Source of the DNA: Bacteroidales bacterium
GTDB taxonomy: Bacteria; Bacteroidota; Bacteroidia; Bacteroidales; P3
Length of the DNA stretch: 64,000 nt
NCBI GenBank assembly: GCA_017616895.1
Contig: JAFZXE010000028.1
Coordinates: 1-64,000 of the forward strand
Reading direction: 5' to 3'
Position numbers and translations under genes: made by a program. The notes beneath the pieces are model-generated. The model had not been told where the DNA came from. It searched no databases and was given only the letters and a program-made list of their open reading frames with translations. Positions 44,318 through 53,422 of the stretch are shown one piece after another; the first letter of the stretch is position 1; each line of letters begins with the position of its first letter.

Positions 44318-44392
44318 TATCACCATAAAACCTATCAACGTATCAACATATCAACATATCAACGAATCAACATATCAACATCCCAATATAAC
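44318..44392. repeat. TATCAACA-word repeat before panD
   Basis: Seven ATATCAACA iterations ending two bases before the panD ATG region. Confidence 0.65.
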
Positions 44393-44394
44393 AA

Positions 44395-44739
44395 ATGCAA
44401 ATCGAGGTACTCAAGTCAAAAATCCATCGTGTCACGGTGACCGAAGCCGACCTTGACTATATCGGAAGCATCACCATCGACGAAGCGCTGATGGAAGCCG
44501 CCAACATAATTGAGAACGAACGTGTCGATATCTACAACATCACCAATGGTGAGCGTTTCAGCACCTACGTCATCAAAGGCGAACGCGGCAGCGGCGTGAT
44601 CGGCATCAACGGTGCCGCCGCACACAAAGCTCCCGTCGGAAGTCTTATCATCATCGCCTCCTACGCCATCATGGACTTCGAAGAAGCAAAAAAATGGCAC
44701 CCGACGGTCATCTTCCCGAAAAACAACAAGCTTAATTAG
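44395..44739 (+). CDS. panD: Aspartate 1-decarboxylase (pantothenate pathway)
   Basis: 114 residues; makes beta-alanine for pantothenate/CoA. Self-cleavage site Gly-Ser in [10 protein letters not shown] (Ser25 becomes the pyruvoyl group). Also [30 protein letters not shown] and IIIASYAIM. Complete. coaBC for the same pathway is at 62177. Confidence 0.95.
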   Translation: MQIEVLKSKIHRVTVTEADLDYIGSITIDEALMEAANIIENERVDIYNITNGERFSTYVIKGERGSGVIGINGAAAHKAPVGSLIIIASYAIMDFEEAKKWHPTVIFPKNNKLN

Positions 44740-44801
44740 CGGGCAGCAGTCAGTTGTGAGTTTTAAGCTGTAAGTTTTAAGTAAACAGTATCGACAAAAA
44801 G

Positions 44802-45863
44802 ATGAAAAGCAATCCAGAATCGACAAACAAACACCGACTCAAACTCGGCGATGTGCTGAAGTTTATCATATTCTTCGGCATCGGGTTGTTCTTTATCTAC
44901 TGGTTTCTTCTGAAACTTGAACCCGACCAGCGCAACGCCATCTGGGAGTCGTTCAAGCAAGCCAACTGGTGGTGGGTGGCAGCTGTGATAGCCGAGACAG
45001 CGTTGAGCCACTATGTGAGAGCACTACGCTGGCGGCTGCTTTTCAAACCCATGGGGCATGTGCCGTCGCGCAACAACACCTTCGGTTCCGTAGCCGTAGC
45101 TTACCTATCAAACCTTGCATTTCCGCGTTTGGGCGAAGTGACACGCTGCGCCACACTGAAAACCAGCGAGGATATCCCGATGGAGAAGTCGCTCGGCACC
45201 GTCGTCACCGAACGCCTGTTCGACGTGCTGGCCTTCGGGGTGGTTTTGCTACTCGGCTTGCTTGTTATGTTCGGAAAAGCCAAAGACTGGCTCTACGACG
45301 CCCTCTCGCAGAAATTCGCCACACTGCCCCACTGGTGGGCGGTCATCCTCGTAGCGGTGGTGCTCGGCATCGCGGCAATACTCATATACCGTCATCTCCG
45401 CGTCCGCTGGATGAAATACAAAGTGTTCTGCAAAATCGACAGCATAATCACCGGCGCATGGGAAGGGCTTCGCAGCATCTTCCGCCTCGACCGACGCAGC
45501 ATGATACTATTCCTACTCTACAGCGTCTGCCTCTATGGTCTCTATATCTTCGGCGGCTGGCTTATCTTCCGCGCCTTTGAGGAAACCTCGTGGCTCGGAG
45601 CAAGGGCGGCGTTTGTGATGTACATCTTCGGCAGCGTGGGCATGATGATTTCGCAGGGCGGATTAGGAGCCTACCCCGTTCTTGTGTGGCAGGCACTAGA
45701 CATCTATGGCATCAGCGAAGTGTGCGGCCTCGCCTGCGGATGGCTCTTCTGGGGTGCTCAGCAAGCCACCGCCATAGCGCTCGGCATGTCCTACATGATT
45801 TACTTCTCGCTGAAAAAGCGCTCAGGTGCTAGCCGCACGGGCGATAATAGCAGTAGTCAGTAA
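44802..45863 (+). CDS. Flippase-like membrane protein (UPF0104/LPG synthase TM family)
   Basis: 353 residues with about eight helices. Family landmarks: WWVAAVIAETALSHYVRALRW (R after helix 2), VAYLSNLAFPRLGEVTRC (NxxFPxxxGE), GTVVTERLFDVLAFG (ER-D pattern), and GGLGAYPVLV near the end. Members include the transmembrane part of MprF and glycolipid flippases. The C-terminal tail KKRSGASRTGDNSSSQ is encoded by the same GGTGCTAGCCGCACGGGCG word found in the 43757 gene, apparently extending the protein until a stop in word repeats. Confidence 0.78.
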   Translation: MKSNPESTNKHRLKLGDVLKFIIFFGIGLFFIYWFLLKLEPDQRNAIWESFKQANWWWVAAVIAETALSHYVRALRWRLLFKPMGHVPSRNNTFGSVAVAYLSNLAFPRLGEVTRCATLKTSEDIPMEKSLGTVVTERLFDVLAFGVVLLLGLLVMFGKAKDWLYDALSQKFATLPHWWAVILVAVVLGIAAILIYRHLRVRWMKYKVFCKIDSIITGAWEGLRSIFRLDRRSMILFLLYSVCLYGLYIFGGWLIFRAFEETSWLGARAAFVMYIFGSVGMMISQGGLGAYPVLVWQALDIYGISEVCGLACGWLFWGAQQATAIALGMSYMIYFSLKKRSGASRTGDNSSSQ

Positions 45864-45869
45864 TCAGCA

Positions 45870-45938
45870 GTCAAACGTATCAACGTATCAACATATCAAC
45901 GTATCAACATATCAACAATCAACTTATCAACACCAAAA
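45870..45938. repeat. TATCAACA-word repeat before trxB
   Basis: About six ACGTATCAACATATCAAC iterations ending four bases before the trxB ATG. Confidence 0.65.
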
Positions 45939-45941
45939 CTC

Positions 45942-46874
45942 ATGGAACATACAAAATGCCTCATCATCGGTTCCGGCCCGGCCGGCTACACAGCGGGTAT
46001 CTACACCGGACGCGCCGATATTAAACCCATACTCTATACCGGCATGCAGCCGGGCGGTCAGCTGACCATCACCACCGACATCGAGAACTTCCCCGGCTAC
46101 CCCGAAGGTGTGAGTGGCCCTGTTATGATGGAAGACCTGAAGAAACAAGCCATGCGGTTCGGCACCGACGTGCGTTCGGGCGCCATCATGAAGATAGACC
46201 TCTCGAAACGTCCGTTCCTAGCCACCGACGACCACGACAACGAGATTGAGGCAGAGACGGTCATACTCGCCACCGGAGCCTCTGCTCGCTGGCTGGGATT
46301 GGAAAGCGAGAAGAAGTTCTACGGACAGGGTGTTTCGGCTTGTGCCACCTGCGACGGCTATTTCTACAAGAACATGGAAGTAGCTGTGGTCGGCGGCGGC
46401 GACACTGCCTGCGAGGAGGCCTGCTACCTGGCCACACTTTGCTCGAAGGTCTATCAGATAGTGCGCCGCGACGAGTTGCGCGCATCGAAAGCCATGCAGC
46501 ACCGCGTGATGAACAACCCCAAGATTGAGATTTGCTGGAACAGCGTGACCGAAGAAATTTGCGGCAACGATATGGACGGTGTCACCGGCGCCAACCTGAA
46601 GAACGTCAAGACAGGCGAAATCCGCCATATAGAACTAGCCGGATTCTTCGTAGCCATCGGACATCAACCCAATACCGACATCGTGAAAGGTCAGGTCGAT
46701 CTCGACAAGCAGGGATATATCAAAGTGCAGGCACCCAGCGCCGCCACCAATATACCCGGTGTGTTCGCCGCCGGCGACGTGTGCGACCCCAACTACCGCC
46801 AAGCTATCGTGGCAGCCGGCAAAGGCTGCGTGGCGGCTATCGATGTGGAACGATTCCTGCAGAGTCAGCAATAA
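45942..46874 (+). CDS. trxB: Thioredoxin reductase
   Basis: 310 residues; NADPH-dependent reduction of thioredoxin. FAD-binding IIGSGPAGYTAGIYTGRA (about 7-24), redox CATCDG (about 135-140), NADPH-binding VVGGGDTACEEA (about 150-161), C-terminal GVFAAGDVCDPNYRQAIVAAGKG (two parts). Complete. Ends seven bases before the porin gene. Confidence 0.95.
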   Translation: MEHTKCLIIGSGPAGYTAGIYTGRADIKPILYTGMQPGGQLTITTDIENFPGYPEGVSGPVMMEDLKKQAMRFGTDVRSGAIMKIDLSKRPFLATDDHDNEIEAETVILATGASARWLGLESEKKFYGQGVSACATCDGYFYKNMEVAVVGGGDTACEEACYLATLCSKVYQIVRRDELRASKAMQHRVMNNPKIEICWNSVTEEICGNDMDGVTGANLKNVKTGEIRHIELAGFFVAIGHQPNTDIVKGQVDLDKQGYIKVQAPSAATNIPGVFAAGDVCDPNYRQAIVAAGKGCVAAIDVERFLQSQQ

Positions 46875-46881
46875 TTGACAA

Positions 46882-48981
46882 TTGAAACGTTTTAGGCACA
46901 TAGTTCTTTCCGCGCTGCTTCTGACGGTCATGACCACCGTCGGCACCACCTCTTTTGCCCAAAACGTCAACGGCACCACCGCAGGGAGGAACATCCCCCA
47001 TTCGGGCAACGACATGAACGACTTTGTGGGCAACAGCGACACGCTGAATGCCGACACTCTCGGATGGCAACCCAAGGGCATCGAATACCACGAGGAGATA
47101 CCCGACACCACGCTGCAACACAGCGTCTTCATGTTCCGATACGACCCGCAGGCGGTGAAGATAAAAGATGTTGCCTATCCGTCGCTCGACCCCACGGGAG
47201 TGCAGTATCACGACGCCCTCGACGCCATGAACGGCAACTACTACCTCTCGCGCGGTGTGTTCGGCCAGCAACATCTGGCCCTCTACCAAACCTTTGGCGA
47301 CGCCCTTCACTTCCGCATGGCACCCGACGTGAACATCGGCTACCGCGTGCGTCCCGAAAACCTCTGGCTCATTCAAACCAAACGCCCATACACAAGTCTC
47401 AGCTATGCCAGCTCGCTCGAGAAAGAGCACCGGGTGCTGGTGTCGCTGGCGCAGAACGTCATGCCTCGCTGGAACTTTGCCTTCGACTACAAACTCATCA
47501 ACCCCTCCGGCAACTACTCCAACTCGTCGGCCACCAACCACTACCTCGACGCTACCACCAACTACTACACCCGCGACGCACGATACCAGGTCACCGCTGG
47601 CATCATCTGGGAGAAATTCCGCATGGACGAAAACGGCGGCATCACCAACGACTCGATATTCCGCAACCGCACCATACGCAACGAGGGCGGAGTGCCTGTG
47701 TTGTTCACCAACATGGGCAGCATCGACAAGAACCTCACCGCCTTCGCCAAGCAGACCTTCAACACCGTGCGTCCTATCGACCGCTACCGCCGCCGCGAAG
47801 AGATACAGTTTGTCGGCTACGACACCATCTATTCAAAACCCGATTCGCTACAGAACTCAGAATCTACAATCACTCGCATCGTCCCCATCTACGACACCGT
47901 TGTCAAGTACGACACCATCGCGCCGTTCCGCCCAATGGTCATCAACACCGGCGTGTTCGGCATGGATGTGCGCTACGACCGCGAGAAACACGTGTTTGTC
48001 GATTCGACCGTCACGCGCAAGCTCTCCGGAAGCCTCTACTGGACAAACGACGCCTATTGGGATAGCCGCTGGCGCAACCCCTTGAAGATTATGATCGGCG
48101 TGAAGCCCACCTTGATGCACGCCTTCATGTACAACGGATTCCGCGCACGATTCTTCGCCCTCAACCCGATGGCGTCGGTCACCGTCGATACCAAGATAGG
48201 AATGGTCAGCGCCTCTATCGAGAAAAACATCGCCGACAACTACTACAAAAACGGTTACCGTTTCGACGCCAACCTGAAGGCCTATCTCGACAGCCTTCGC
48301 CGCCACGTGATTCGTGCCGAAGTGGTCTTTCAGGGACAAGACCCCGAACTCATCTACCACAACCTCGTGGCGATGAGCGGCAGCGACAAGAAGCTGGGCC
48401 TCACCAACATCCAGAAATTCGAGGCGGGTTACAGTTTCCGAGAATGGCTTGACTGGTCGGTGACCGCGCGACACATAGTCAACAACATCTGGATTGAGGA
48501 CAGCACCACCGTAGTGCAGAACGGCGGCAGCGCCTGGCTTTTCCAGAGCCGCCTCAACGCCACTCTCCACTGGAAATGGTTCCACTACGACATGCAGCAT
48601 CTCTTCCAATACAGCACCGATCAGAACCAGGTGCGCGTGCCTCTGTTCGCCACCAAGAACTCCATCTACGCCGACGTGAAGATATTCAAAGGAGCGCTGC
48701 GGGCACAGTTCGGCATCGACCTGCGCTACCACACCGCCTTCTACGCCGACGCCTACAACCCCTACACCAGCACCTTCTACCGTCAAAACGACGTCAAGAT
48801 AGGCAACTACATCTGGGGCGACATCTTCATCAACCTGCAGGTCAAACGCGCCAGCATCTTCTTCAAAGCCGGCCACCTCAACGCACTCTGGGAAGGTCAC
48901 CCCAACTACTACCTCCTGCCCCACTATCCCGGCAACAACTTCGGCTTCTACTACGGCATGATCTGGAAATTCTTCGACTAG
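46882..48981 (+). CDS. Putative outer-membrane porin (Porin_10-like)
   Basis: 699 residues from a TTG start at 46882, directly giving a signal peptide (MKRFRHIVLSALLLTVM... to SFAQN). Beta-strand-rich all along, with aromatic girdle residues and a final strand NNFGFYYGMIWKFFD. The pattern VFMFRYDPQAVKIKDV..., LRPENLWL and YKLINPSGNYSNSSATNHYL fits the Bacteroidota putative-porin family. Could transport small solutes; unproven. A GTCCGTGCCCGGCA word follows its stop. Confidence 0.65.
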   Translation: MKRFRHIVLSALLLTVMTTVGTTSFAQNVNGTTAGRNIPHSGNDMNDFVGNSDTLNADTLGWQPKGIEYHEEIPDTTLQHSVFMFRYDPQAVKIKDVAYPSLDPTGVQYHDALDAMNGNYYLSRGVFGQQHLALYQTFGDALHFRMAPDVNIGYRVRPENLWLIQTKRPYTSLSYASSLEKEHRVLVSLAQNVMPRWNFAFDYKLINPSGNYSNSSATNHYLDATTNYYTRDARYQVTAGIIWEKFRMDENGGITNDSIFRNRTIRNEGGVPVLFTNMGSIDKNLTAFAKQTFNTVRPIDRYRRREEIQFVGYDTIYSKPDSLQNSESTITRIVPIYDTVVKYDTIAPFRPMVINTGVFGMDVRYDREKHVFVDSTVTRKLSGSLYWTNDAYWDSRWRNPLKIMIGVKPTLMHAFMYNGFRARFFALNPMASVTVDTKIGMVSASIEKNIADNYYKNGYRFDANLKAYLDSLRRHVIRAEVVFQGQDPELIYHNLVAMSGSDKKLGLTNIQKFEAGYSFREWLDWSVTARHIVNNIWIEDSTTVVQNGGSAWLFQSRLNATLHWKWFHYDMQHLFQYSTDQNQVRVPLFATKNSIYADVKIFKGALRAQFGIDLRYHTAFYADAYNPYTSTFYRQNDVKIGNYIWGDIFINLQVKRASIFFKAGHLNALWEGHPNYYLLPHYPGNNFGFYYGMIWKFFD

Positions 48982-49002
48982 GTCCGTGCCCGGCAACCAC
49001 AA

Positions 49003-49050
49003 AACATATCAACTTATCAACAGAAAACATATAAACAATTAAAACATAAA
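49003..49050. repeat. TATCAACA-type words before pta
   Basis: ACATATCAACTTATCAACAG and related words, ending just before the pta ATG. Confidence 0.5.
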
Positions 49051-49054
49051 CATC

Positions 49055-50062
49055 ATGACATTACTTGAACAAATCCGCGCAAAGGCTAAAAACGCCAACA
49101 AATGCATCGTTCTGGCAGAAGGCACCGAGGAGCGCACCCTCAAAGCCGCCGACATCATCCTCAAAGAAGGCATCGCACGCCTGATTCTCCTGGGCAACGA
49201 GGCCGAAATCAAAGGGCTGGCCAAAGAGTGGGGCCTCGCCAACATCGACAAGGCCACCATCATCGACCCCGTCACCAACCCCAAGAAAACCTACTATGCC
49301 GAGATGCTCTGCGAAATCCGCAAGAAGAAAGGCATGCAGATGGACGAAGCCATGAAGCTGGTCGAAGATCCTCTCTACCTTGCCTGCCTGCTTATCAAGA
49401 ACGGCGATGCCGACGGTGAAGTGGCTGGTGCCCGCAACGCCACCGGCGACGTGCTGCGTCCCGCCTTCCAGATTGTCAAAACCCTCCCGGGCGTCAGCGT
49501 AGTGAGCGGTGCTTTCATCATGATACTCAAAGACCAGACCTACGGTGAGAACGGTATGTTCGTCTTCGCCGACTGCGCTGCAACCCCGTGCCCGTCGGCC
49601 GAAGAGCTGGGTCAGATTGCAGTCGTCAGCGCCCAGACAGCCAAAGCCATCGCCGGCTTCGAAGATCCCCGTGTAGCCATCCTGAGCTTCAGCACCAAGG
49701 GCAGCGCCAAACACGAACTCGTTGACAAAGTCATCGAAGCCACCAAGGTCGCCCACGAACTCGACCCGAACGTGAAACTCGACGGCGAACTGCAAGCCGA
49801 CGCCGCCATCGTGCCGAAAGTAGGTGCCTCCAAAGCTCCCAACAGCGACATCGCTGGCAAAGCCAACGTGCTGGTGTTCCCCGACCTCCAGAGCGGCAAC
49901 ATCTGCTACAAACTCGTCCAGCGTCTCGCCGGCGCCGAGGCCGTAGGTCCCGTCATGCAGGGTATGGCAGCTCCTATCAACGACCTCAGCCGCGGCTGCA
50001 GCGTCGAGGACGTGGTGAACGTAGTCGCCATCACCGCCTCTCAAGCCGCCGCCAAGAAATAG
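49055..50062 (+). CDS. pta: Phosphate acetyltransferase
   Basis: 335 residues; interconverts acetyl-CoA and acetyl-phosphate. Landmarks: LAEGTEERTLKAADIIL at the front, SVVSGAFIMILKDQTYGENG in the middle, and the C-terminal VMQGMAAPINDLSRGCSVEDVVNVVAIT (two parts) typical of Pta. No DRTGG domain, so the short ~330-residue form. The usual partner ackA is not next to it; the following gene is a secreted protein. A GTGCCCGCACAGGGC word starts at its stop. Confidence 0.93.
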   Translation: MTLLEQIRAKAKNANKCIVLAEGTEERTLKAADIILKEGIARLILLGNEAEIKGLAKEWGLANIDKATIIDPVTNPKKTYYAEMLCEIRKKKGMQMDEAMKLVEDPLYLACLLIKNGDADGEVAGARNATGDVLRPAFQIVKTLPGVSVVSGAFIMILKDQTYGENGMFVFADCAATPCPSAEELGQIAVVSAQTAKAIAGFEDPRVAILSFSTKGSAKHELVDKVIEATKVAHELDPNVKLDGELQADAAIVPKVGASKAPNSDIAGKANVLVFPDLQSGNICYKLVQRLAGAEAVGPVMQGMAAPINDLSRGCSVEDVVNVVAITASQAAAKK

Positions 50063-50082
50063 TGCGTGCCCGCACAGGGCAA
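50063..50082 (+). repeat. GTGCCCGCACAGGGC word at pta stop
   Basis: TAGTGCGTGCCCGCACAGGG, with the first bases being the pta stop codon. Confidence 0.7.
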
Positions 50083-50197
50083 TTGACTGATATAGGTTGA
50101 TACCTATAAGTCCTACAAGACTCATTAGACCTATAAGACCCATAAGTCCAACTAGACTTATCAACCTATCAACATTAAACATATCAACATTACTGAC

Positions 50198-51079
50198 ATG
50201 AAAAAGATCATCATCGCATTAGCGCTTCTCGCCTCATACGTAGGCCTCAACGCACAAGAGCTCGTAGCGCCCCCGAAGGTCACCGAAACCGTTGACCTTC
50301 AGATCGTCTCCTGCGTCGGCTATCCCCAGTCGGGACAGGTCGCGCTGACCATCACCCTCACACCCAAGAACTTCATGCTCAACGCCAACATCGCTGGCGG
50401 CTGGGAGGGACGTGCCTACGACGCTGCTGGAAAACAGTACAACACCCGTCGTGTGAAACCCGGTGGCACACTCCACAAGAGCGACATCCCGCAGGGCATT
50501 CCCTGTACCTTCATCTTCGGGATGGAAGGCGTTGACCCCAACACCAAGTCGTTCAAATCCGTCGTACTGCCCTACCACATCAACGCAGGAAACTACGACT
50601 TCCTCGTACACAGCGGCAACAACGCACCCATCGAATTCCGCGACGTACCCATCACTTGGGAGAAACCCGCCGCCAAGACCTATTTCCGCGTACCTTTCGA
50701 GATGATGGGCAACGTGGAGTTGAACATCGTCTCCTGCACGGGCGACAAAGCCACCGGAACCGTCACCGTTGAGCTCACCACCGTCTGCAACATCGGCGGC
50801 GAAACCCGTATGGCCCTCGGCGACTCCCGTGACGACAAAATCTACGACTCCAAAGGCAACACCTACAACGTCGAACGCGCGAAGATGAAGACCGAGACGG
50901 CTCCGCAGAACACTCCGCTCAAATACACCTTCACCAGCGTTCTGCCGACCGACGTCAAGGAAATCAAGGTGTTCAACCTCGACTACACCTACTCCAACGA
51001 GCAGAGCGACTGGGGTTGTCGTCGCAACGCCGACCGCGGTTTGATCGAAATCCGAAACATCCCCATCGAGTGGAAGTAA
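50198..51079 (+). CDS. Secreted protein with two tandem Ig-like domains
   Basis: 293 residues: signal peptide (to GLNAQ), then two ~130-residue homologous domains. Domain 1 runs VDLQIVSCVGYPQSGQVALTITLT to IEFRDVPITWEK; domain 2 runs VELNIVSCTGDKATGTVTVELT to IEIRNIPIEWK. Both have G...YD..GK.YN and a TF.F.....D.K...V strand set. Likely periplasmic or surface exposed. No family recognised with certainty (DUF4352-like at most). Confidence 0.6.
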   Translation: MKKIIIALALLASYVGLNAQELVAPPKVTETVDLQIVSCVGYPQSGQVALTITLTPKNFMLNANIAGGWEGRAYDAAGKQYNTRRVKPGGTLHKSDIPQGIPCTFIFGMEGVDPNTKSFKSVVLPYHINAGNYDFLVHSGNNAPIEFRDVPITWEKPAAKTYFRVPFEMMGNVELNIVSCTGDKATGTVTVELTTVCNIGGETRMALGDSRDDKIYDSKGNTYNVERAKMKTETAPQNTPLKYTFTSVLPTDVKEIKVFNLDYTYSNEQSDWGCRRNADRGLIEIRNIPIEWK

Positions 51080-51163
51080 CAACAATTTTGAATTTCGAAT
51101 TTTGAATTTCGAATAAATAACACACTATTTTCAATTTTCAACTTTCAATTTTCAATTCGAAAA

Positions 51164-52693
51164 GTGGCTAATCAAGAAGAAATATTCAAAAAAGTGGTGT
51201 CCCACGCCAAAGAGTACGGCTTCATCTTCCCGTCGAGCGAAATCTACGACGGCCTCGGAGCCGTCTATGACTACGGCCAGCTCGGCACCGAACTCAAGAA
51301 CAACATCAAGCAGTACTGGTGGAAAGCAATGGTACAGCTGCACGAAAACATCGTCGGCATCGACTCCGCCATCTTCATGCACCCCAAGATTTGGAAAGCC
51401 TCCGGCCATGTTGACGCCTTCAACGACCCCCTCATCGACAACAAGGACTCTAAGAAACGCTACCGCGCCGACGTGCTTATCGAAGACCATATCGCCAAAA
51501 TCGAGGACAAGATAAACAAAGAGTGCGAGAAAGCCCACAAACGCTTCGGCGACGCCTTCGACCGCCAGCAGTTCGTCACCACCAACGCGCGTGTGCTCGA
51601 ACATCAGAAGCAGATTGACGAAATCCACGCCAAGTATGCCGACTGCATGAACCGCAACGACCTCGAAGGCCTCAAGCAGCTCATCCTCGACCTCGGCATC
51701 GTATGCCCCATCAGCGGCACACGCAACTGGACCGACGTGCGTCAGTTCAACCTCATGTTCGCCACCAAGATGGGCTCCGTCATCGACGACAGCGACACCC
51801 TCTACCTCCGTCCCGAGACGGCTCAGGGCATCTTCGTCAACTTCCTCAACGTGCAGAAGTCCGGCCGCATGAAGATACCGTTCGGCATCGCACAGATAGG
51901 TAAAGCCTTCCGCAACGAGATAGTCGCACGTCAGTTCATCTTCCGCATGCGCGAGTTCGAGCAGATGGAGATGCAGTTCTTCGTCCGTCCCGGCAGCGAA
52001 CTCGAATGGTTCAAATACTGGAAAGACGAGCGCCTCAAGTGGCATCTCTCGCTGGGCATACCCGCCGAGAAATACCGCTACCACGACCACGAGAAACTCG
52101 CCCACTACGCCAACGCCGCCACCGATATCGAGTTCCAGTTCCCCTTCGGATTCAAAGAGCTCGAAGGCATCCATTCGCGCACCGACTTCGACCTCAGCCG
52201 CCACAGCGAGTTCAGCGGCAAGAAACTCCAGTATTTCGACTCCGAGCTCAACGAGAGCTATACGCCCTACGTCATCGAGACCTCCATCGGTGTTGACCGC
52301 ACCTTCCTCGCCATCTTCAGCCACGCGCTCGAAGACGAGCAGCTCGAAGACGGCACCACACGCACCGTCCTGCGTCTGCCCGCATTGCTGGCGCCCTACA
52401 AGGTCGCCGTGCTGCCGTTGGTCAAGAAAGACGGCCTGCCCGAGAAGGCACGCGAGATTGTCGATATGCTGAAGTATCACTATATGGTGCAGTACGACGA
52501 GAAAGACGCTATCGGACGCCGTTACCGCCGTCAGGATGCCATCGGCACCCCCTATTGCATCACCGTTGACAACGACACCCTGCAGGACAACAGCGTCACC
52601 CTGCGCGACCGCGACACCATGCAGCAGGAGCGAATCCCCATCGCCAACCTCTTCATGTACCTGCACGACCACATCAAGCCCCTGGCGCTGTAA
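51164..52693 (+). CDS. glyS: Glycyl-tRNA synthetase (class II, alpha2 type)
   Basis: 509 residues from GTG 51164 (matches family start VANQEEIFKKVVSHAKEYGFIFPSSEIYDGLGAVYDYG, in parts). Class II motifs: LRPETAQGIFVNFLNV, FRNEIVARQFIFRMREFEQMEMQFF (motif 2, in parts) and IETSIGVDRTFLAIF (motif 3). The eukaryote/archaea-like single-chain GlyRS found in Bacteroidota. Complete; terminator follows. Confidence 0.95.
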   Translation: MANQEEIFKKVVSHAKEYGFIFPSSEIYDGLGAVYDYGQLGTELKNNIKQYWWKAMVQLHENIVGIDSAIFMHPKIWKASGHVDAFNDPLIDNKDSKKRYRADVLIEDHIAKIEDKINKECEKAHKRFGDAFDRQQFVTTNARVLEHQKQIDEIHAKYADCMNRNDLEGLKQLILDLGIVCPISGTRNWTDVRQFNLMFATKMGSVIDDSDTLYLRPETAQGIFVNFLNVQKSGRMKIPFGIAQIGKAFRNEIVARQFIFRMREFEQMEMQFFVRPGSELEWFKYWKDERLKWHLSLGIPAEKYRYHDHEKLAHYANAATDIEFQFPFGFKELEGIHSRTDFDLSRHSEFSGKKLQYFDSELNESYTPYVIETSIGVDRTFLAIFSHALEDEQLEDGTTRTVLRLPALLAPYKVAVLPLVKKDGLPEKAREIVDMLKYHYMVQYDEKDAIGRRYRRQDAIGTPYCITVDNDTLQDNSVTLRDRDTMQQERIPIANLFMYLHDHIKPLAL

Positions 52694-52708
52694 TCACGAC
52701 GCCAACAG

Positions 52709-52749
52709 GCAACAAACATATAAGGCCGGCATCCGCCGGCCTTATTTTG
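52709..52749 (+). terminator. Rho-independent terminator after glyS
   Basis: ATAAGGCCGGC, loop ATCC, GCCGGCCTTATTTTGTT: 9-10 bp stem with T-rich tail. Confidence 0.85.
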
Positions 52750-52803
52750 TTCACCCACCTTCCCTGCAGTTAAACCTCGCAGTTTAAAGAATGAAGTATT
52801 ATC

Positions 52804-52926
52804 TTATTCTCTTACGATTTCCCGAGCCAATGAATTTATGGCCTCCACATCGATGGGTTTTAGGATGAGTTCCTCCGGCTCAAGGTCGAGCAGAACACAC
52901 AAAATTCCGAGTTGTAAAGTATTTTG
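52804..52926 (-). pseudogene. C-terminal fragment of a lost small regulator
   Basis: On the minus strand 40 codons end LLDLEPEELILKPIDVEA plus INSLAREIVRE and a TAA. The LDLEPEELI stretch is like the end of XRE-type helix-turn-helix regulators; upstream the frame dissolves into AT-rich repeats. Weak call. Confidence 0.3.
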
Positions 52927-53100
52927 TTATTTTCCAACGACTTTTTATAGAATTTATGTCATTTTTCTAACGACTTTTTATCATAATAATGCACTTTTTT
53001 CAACGAATAATGACGGTATTTCTACACTTTTCAAAGGAAATCTTCGCCTCGAAAATACACTTTTCAAACCGATAATCTAGTAATAAAAGCCATTTCTTGA
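52927..53100. repeat. AT-rich repeats around AACGACTTTTTAT
   Basis: CCAACGACTTTTTATAG and CTAACGACTTTTTATCA plus TACACTTTTCAAA-type copies; no gene. The TACACTT core also appears in the operator-like repeat at 53436-53477. Confidence 0.5.
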
Positions 53101-53170
53101 AACACATAATATGCCGCTGATACCTTATTAAAAAAGGAATTCACGTGGTAACTTGTTCACTTGAACAATA

Positions 53171-53237
53171 AAAGCACCTGAAGCCGCCTCCGTTTCTGTC
53201 AAGCAGAAACATCGTAGAACTGTCGCCTCAGGTGCTG
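53171..53237 (-). terminator. Terminator of the candidate RNA/49-aa ORF
   Basis: Minus strand AGCACCTGA then, after ~49 bases with a further small hairpin (GTTTCTGCTTGACAGAAAC), TCAGGTGCTTTTATTG. Confidence 0.6.
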
Positions 53238-53377
53238 TAGGAAAAGACAAGCGATGCGTGAGGGTCGGCCCTCTCCCTCATACGGCCCTCTTTCGAGGCG
53301 GCAGCAGGCCTTATGCTCTTCCGCATGTCTGTCTTTTCAGATTGGTGCTCCGGCGACCGTGGCGAACCAAAAAGCAT
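53228..53377 (-). CDS. Candidate 49-residue basic protein
   Basis: ATG at 53377 to TGA at 53228: MLFGSPRSPEHQSEKTDMRK, then SIRPAAASKEGRMRERADPHASLVFSYST. Stop codon lies in the first arm of the terminator. The opposite strand also has a long open frame here, so coding capacity alone proves nothing; the sequence may instead be a structured RNA. Listed because both readings are possible. Confidence 0.3.
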   Translation of the reverse strand: MLFGSPRSPEHQSEKTDMRKSIRPAAASKEGRMRERADPHASLVFSYST

Positions 53378-53402
53378 CGCCCTCTACCGCAAGCTGGTGG
53401 AA

Positions 53403-53422
53403 GATAGGTCGGGGTTGATAAT
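53403..53422. repeat. 20-bp direct repeat, left copy
   Basis: GATAGGTCGGGGTTGATAAT; matches 54776-54795 (GATAGGTCGGAGTTGATAAT) at 19 of 20. The pair brackets the AAA/DUF4143 gene. Confidence 0.75.

Noticed and set aside
52838..53080. 80-codon plus-strand ORF
   Set aside because: Lies over AT-rich repeats and the antisense of a gene fragment; composition is Phe/Ser/Thr-rich with no supporting signal.
53171..53412. Plus-strand frame through the candidate RNA region (about 80 codons)
   Set aside because: Opposite strand of a high-GC structured element; Arg/Pro/Ala-rich with no start preceded by a promoter.
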